Shown piece after piece: positions 60,650 through 64,000 of a stretch of DNA of 64,000 bases. The first letter of the stretch is position 1. Every line of letters starts with the position of its first letter. The notes beneath the pieces were generated by a model. It had not been told where the DNA came from. It searched no databases and saw nothing but the letters and a program-made list of their open reading frames with translations. A program made the position numbers and the translations under genes. The stretch is taken from positions 1-64,000 of the forward strand of contig JABJJN010000070.1 of assembly GCA_018660835.1 (NCBI GenBank), read 5' to 3'. This stretch comes from Gemmatimonadota bacterium. GTDB lineage: Bacteria; Latescibacterota; UBA2968; UBA8231.

Positions 60650-62539
60650 TTAACCGACGCGGACGCTCTTGGTCTCTTTCTTGGACAATCGAATACCACC
60701 TGCCTTCAGTCCTCGCACGGGGTATTCGGCGATGACGAAGCTTTCTTCGAGGACTCGTAGACGTGGTACAGGCTTGTATTCAACCTCGATCGTCGCCTCT
60801 GAATCGAGGCTGAATTTCAGCAGCGTGCCACCATCGGGGACCAGATCGTAGCCGCGATTGAGGATGTATTTATCGATGCAGCACCGCTTCAGGCAGGTCG
60901 CACCTGTATCGTCTCGGTAGACGACATTGAAAACCAGTTCCTTGTCTGGAAAGCCGCAATGTAACATCCCTTTGCCGACAAAGAGCTTGTCCGGTGCGTC
61001 GGTGACCGAATAGGAGCCATCTTTGCGCACCACCAGAATTCGGTCATAGAGGGAGACATCGGCCATATGCGTGCCTTCCACCTGATAGCCGATGTATCCG
61101 GTCGCCTTGTCGTAGTCGAGCTTGAGATCACGCTTGGCAGCCTCACGAACATCCACCTGCTCAAAGGAGGTAAGCTCCGTTCGCCGGGGAAATTTGTCGC
61201 GATGACTGACGATCAGGTTTTGCAGGTAGGCAATCGTGAAAGCGACGATTTCCTTGAGATCATGGCGAATCTGCTTCAATCGCGCCTTGATCTCTCGCAT
61301 CTCCTTCTTCGCACGCTCGATATCGTAGAGCGAGATGCGGCGGATGGGAATCCGCAGCAACGTATCTACATCTTCGCGTGTCACCTCGGCTTTGATCTGG
61401 CTCTGGAACTTGTCCAAGCCATCGAAAACCGCCTGAATCACACCCTCCGATGTCTTCTCTTCTTCGATCGCCTTGTAGATCCGGTTTTCGATGAAGATCT
61501 GCTCCAATGTCTTCGCATGCATGCGATGGTTGAGATCACCTTCCTCGATGCGCAGTTGCGCCTTGAGGATGTCGACGAGGCGATCCACATTGTGCTGCAA
61601 CACCTCGGTGACGGACATCACGCGAGGAGTTTCACCATCGATGACGAGCAGGTTCAGCGAGATAGACATCTCGCAGTCGGTGAAGGCGTAGAGGGTATCC
61701 ACCACGTCTGACGCGTAGACGCCGCGTGGAAGTTTGATCTCAATTTCCACATTCTCGGCGGTGAAATCCTGAATAGAAGCGACCTTAACTTTGTTCTTGC
61801 GGGCCGCATCCTCGATCGAATTGATCAGGGCTTCAGTCGTGGTCCCGTAGGGGATCTCACGAACAAGAATGCGCTTCTCATCTGACGTGGGCTCCAACTT
61901 CGCCCGCACGAGGACCTTGCCATTGCCGTCCTCGTAATTCGATACATCCGCCATGCCACCCGTCGGAAAATCCGGAAAGACCTGAAATGGCTTGTCCTGC
62001 ATGTAGGCGACCTGCGCCTCTAGCAATTCGATCAGATTGTGTGGCAGAATCTTGGTGGCCATCGCCACAGCGATCCCTTCTGCGCCCTGGGACAGCAGCA
62101 GCGGGATGCGAACAGGAAGGACGACGGGTTCCTTGTTGCGACCATCGTAGGAGTCGACGAACTCCGTGATGCGAGGGTCGAAGATCACGTCGCGTGCAAG
62201 ATCTGTGAGACGACACTCGATGTAGCGGGCAGCCGAGGCCATGTCGCCCGTATAGATGTTGCCGAAGTTCCCCTGTCGATCGATGGCGACATCTTTGTTC
62301 GCCAGAACCACCAGAGCGGAATAGATCGATGCATCACCGTGGGGGTGATACTTCATGCACTGGCCGACGACATTCGCCACTTTGTGGAAGCGCTCGTCAT
62401 CGAGGTCGTGCAGCGTGTGCAGGATTCGTCTCTGCACGGGCTTGAGCCCATCGTCGAGATGGGGAATCGCACGTTCCTTGATGGCATACGAAGAATACTC
62501 GAGCCAATTGCGGTCGTAGATCTGCTTGATGTAAGCCAT
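60650..62539 (-). CDS. parC: DNA topoisomerase IV subunit A-like protein, compact
   Basis: 629 residues. The breakage-reunion domain is intact: GLKPVQRRILHT, MKYHPHGDASIY, QGNFG, and the catalytic Tyr in ASAARYIECRL. The coiled-coil gate follows (about 390-460). The C-terminal part is short, holding only a reduced beta-pinwheel (KATGYIGYQVEGTHM and on) with no GyrA box, so decatenation rather than supercoiling is expected. Its ATG overlaps the ParE stop (TGATG), making a two-gene type IIA topoisomerase unit. Typical gyrase A is over 800 residues. Confidence 0.9.
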   Translation of the reverse strand: MAYIKQIYDRNWLEYSSYAIKERAIPHLDDGLKPVQRRILHTLHDLDDERFHKVANVVGQCMKYHPHGDASIYSALVVLANKDVAIDRQGNFGNIYTGDMASAARYIECRLTDLARDVIFDPRITEFVDSYDGRNKEPVVLPVRIPLLLSQGAEGIAVAMATKILPHNLIELLEAQVAYMQDKPFQVFPDFPTGGMADVSNYEDGNGKVLVRAKLEPTSDEKRILVREIPYGTTTEALINSIEDAARKNKVKVASIQDFTAENVEIEIKLPRGVYASDVVDTLYAFTDCEMSISLNLLVIDGETPRVMSVTEVLQHNVDRLVDILKAQLRIEEGDLNHRMHAKTLEQIFIENRIYKAIEEEKTSEGVIQAVFDGLDKFQSQIKAEVTREDVDTLLRIPIRRISLYDIERAKKEMREIKARLKQIRHDLKEIVAFTIAYLQNLIVSHRDKFPRRTELTSFEQVDVREAAKRDLKLDYDKATGYIGYQVEGTHMADVSLYDRILVVRKDGSYSVTDAPDKLFVGKGMLHCGFPDKELVFNVVYRDDTGATCLKRCCIDKYILNRGYDLVPDGGTLLKFSLDSEATIEVEYKPVPRLRVLEESFVIAEYPVRGLKAGGIRLSKKETKSVRVG

Positions 62540-64000
62540 CAGGCCAGGTGCTCCATGATATACTCACGCCGCTCAGGTGTATTCTTCCCCATGTAGAATT
62601 CGAGGGTCTGAGAGACGGCGGACATCTTGTCGATTGTCACTTTGACCAGCTTGATCTGATCGCCGATAAACTGACCAAATTCCTTCGGTGAAATCTCGCC
62701 AAGCCCCTTGAAGCGTGTTACCTCAGGCCCCTTGATCTTCTTGAGCGCTGCATCGCGCTCCTTCTCAGAATAGCAGTAGGCGGTTGATTTCTTGTTCCGC
62801 ACACGGAACAGGGGCGTTTCCAGGATGTAGACGTGCCCCGCCACGACGAGGTCCTCAAAGTAGGTGAGGAAAAAAGTCAGCAAGAGATTACGGATATGAA
62901 ATCCATCGACATCGGCGTCGGTGGCCAGCACGACCTTGTTGTAGCGCAGGCCATCGATGCCGTCTTCGACACCGAGGGCCATCATCAGATTGAAGAGCAA
63001 CTCGTTCTTGTAAACCTCCGCCTTGCCGCGACCGAAGGCATTTTGTGGCTTCCCCGTCATCACGAAGATGCCCTGCGTATTTGGATCGCGGGATGAGACG
63101 ATCGACCCGGCAGCCGACTGGCCCTCGGTGATGAAGAGAGTCGATTCATCTCCTCGCTTTCGATCACCCAGATGGTACTTGCAATCACGCAGATTCGGAT
63201 TCTTGATGGAGATCTTCCGCGCATTCTCCTTGGCCTCTTTTTTCACCGCATTGAGGTCTTTTCGGAGTTTCTCGTTGTTGGCAACTCGCTGCTCGAGGCT
63301 GTCAGCGGCGGCCTTGTTCTTATGCAGGAAATCGACGACGGCTTCCTTCACATCGTTGACGATCCAGCCACGAACATCCGTATTGCCAAGCTTGTTCTTC
63401 GTTTGTGATTCGAAGACCGGCTCCATGAGTTTCACCGCCACAGCGCCGGCGATTCCATCACGGACATCTACGCCATTGTAGGCCTTGCGGAAGAACTCGT
63501 TCACGCCCTTCAGGACACCTTCACGGAAGGCCGACTGATGTGTTCCGCCGTCGGACGTGTACTGGCCGTTAACAAATGACCAATAGGTTTCGCCATAACC
63601 CTCGACGTGGGTGAAGGCGAACTCCAACCGCTCACTGCGGAAGTGAGCCGGCGTATAGGTGACGGCATCCTCGTCTGTGCCAACTTCCCGCTGCAGCAGG
63701 TCCAGCAGTCCTTTCTTGGACTCATACTTCTGCCCATTGAGTGCCAGAACCAAACCACTATTGAGACAGGCGTAGTTCCACAGTCGACGCTGCACGAATT
63801 CGAGGTTGAAATCGAATTCACCGAAGATTTCGGGGTCGGGATGAAACTCGACGAGTGTACCGTCGGGCTCCTTGGGGGCCTTCCCCTTCTTCGTCTCCTT
63901 CTTCAGGTCACCACGCTCAAAAATCGCCTCGGCGAATTGCCCCTTGCGATAGGCGACGACGCGAAACTGGTCAGAGAGAGCATTTACTGCTTTCGTGCCC
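62539..64000 (-). CDS. parE: DNA topoisomerase IV subunit B-like protein, C-terminal part
   Basis: The frame is open at the right end of the window, so the ATPase N-terminal domain is outside. The visible 487 residues start within the transducer domain (GTKAVNALSDQFRVVAYRKG) and include the TOPRIM domain with EGQSAAGSI, KPQNAFGRGKAEVYKN and LATDADVDGFHIR, whose Glu and two Asp bind Mg2+. The end of the protein overlaps parC by one base. EGQSA in place of the common EGDSA is seen in some topoisomerase IV proteins. With ParC it relaxes and decatenates DNA. Confidence 0.93.
   Translation of the reverse strand, partial: GTKAVNALSDQFRVVAYRKGQFAEAIFERGDLKKETKKGKAPKEPDGTLVEFHPDPEIFGEFDFNLEFVQRRLWNYACLNSGLVLALNGQKYESKKGLLDLLQREVGTDEDAVTYTPAHFRSERLEFAFTHVEGYGETYWSFVNGQYTSDGGTHQSAFREGVLKGVNEFFRKAYNGVDVRDGIAGAVAVKLMEPVFESQTKNKLGNTDVRGWIVNDVKEAVVDFLHKNKAAADSLEQRVANNEKLRKDLNAVKKEAKENARKISIKNPNLRDCKYHLGDRKRGDESTLFITEGQSAAGSIVSSRDPNTQGIFVMTGKPQNAFGRGKAEVYKNELLFNLMMALGVEDGIDGLRYNKVVLATDADVDGFHIRNLLLTFFLTYFEDLVVAGHVYILETPLFRVRNKKSTAYCYSEKERDAALKKIKGPEVTRFKGLGEISPKEFGQFIGDQIKLVKVTIDKMSAVSQTLEFYMGKNTPERREYIMEHLA

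Noticed and set aside
1..64000. tRNA, rRNA, CRISPR and insertion sequences
   Set aside because: No T-loop GTTCGA-type context with a full cloverleaf, no repeat-spacer pattern and no transposase frame was found by eye in either strand.

Overview
The window reads as a piece of a moderately GC-rich, Gram-negative chromosome. Evidence for an outer membrane is two TonB-dependent receptors, an Omp85/BamA-type protein and several lipoprotein-like signal sequences. A compact 280-residue RpoD-type sigma factor whose region 2 is worded like those of the Bacteroidota/FCB group, a TonB receptor next to a DUF4249-like lipoprotein, and a run of phytanoyl-CoA-dioxygenase-like genes together suggest an uncultured FCB-type bacterium. 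Latescibacterota-like is my best guess, by inference only. I see no phage, insertion sequence, CRISPR array, tRNA or rRNA.

Layout. 1-3.9 kb: end of a HAD phosphatase gene, then a leftward thiamine-salvage operon made of a TPP riboswitch with an intrinsic terminator, a TonB receptor and thiamine pyrophosphokinase. 3.9-7.4 kb: a rightward sulfatase, zinc-ribbon membrane protein, Gfo/Idh/MocA protein and GNAT acetyltransferase. 7.4-10.6 kb: a TonB receptor with a DUF4249-like lipoprotein. 10.7-15.8 kb: a 7TM-GAF protein without output domain, a rhodanese lipoprotein, a large toroid-type unknown, a YvlD-like protein, a DUF1961 protein and a methyltransferase. 15.9-22.3 kb: the most distinctive block, five overlapping genes (CDP-alcohol phosphotransferase-like, GT4 glycosyltransferase, sulfotransferase, GINT1-N-like beta-propeller protein, Wzx-like flippase) that could build and export a sulfated glycophospholipid. 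22.3-36.2 kb: LarA-like enzyme, hemL, five PhyH-type and one TauD-type oxygenase, Hyi-like isomerase, SDR, TrmH, a second sulfotransferase and an MFS transporter.

36.2-40.8 kb: full-length Lhr helicase. 41-44.7 kb: CBS protein, SGNH hydrolase, NagZ and two SDRs. 44.7-48.3 kb: acetamidase and an NtrC-type regulator with its soluble histidine kinase. 48.5-50.8 kb: a lysine-tailed unknown, then a leftward operon rpsR, a bacterial microcompartment shell protein with an extra C-terminal helical domain, and a coiled-coil protein. 51.5-55.3 kb: creatininase family, Gfo/Idh/MocA, ArfB and a sigma factor with a visible promoter and terminator. 55.3-64 kb, leftward: topoisomerase IV-like ParE/ParC, PepF, lipoprotein, SprA-like protein and Omp85 protein.

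Two genes have no ATG/GTG/TTG start in frame: rpsR appears to begin at AUC, and the MFS transporter needs a CUG start to include its first membrane helix. Start sites were picked from Shine-Dalgarno spacing and overlap with neighbours, all by eye.
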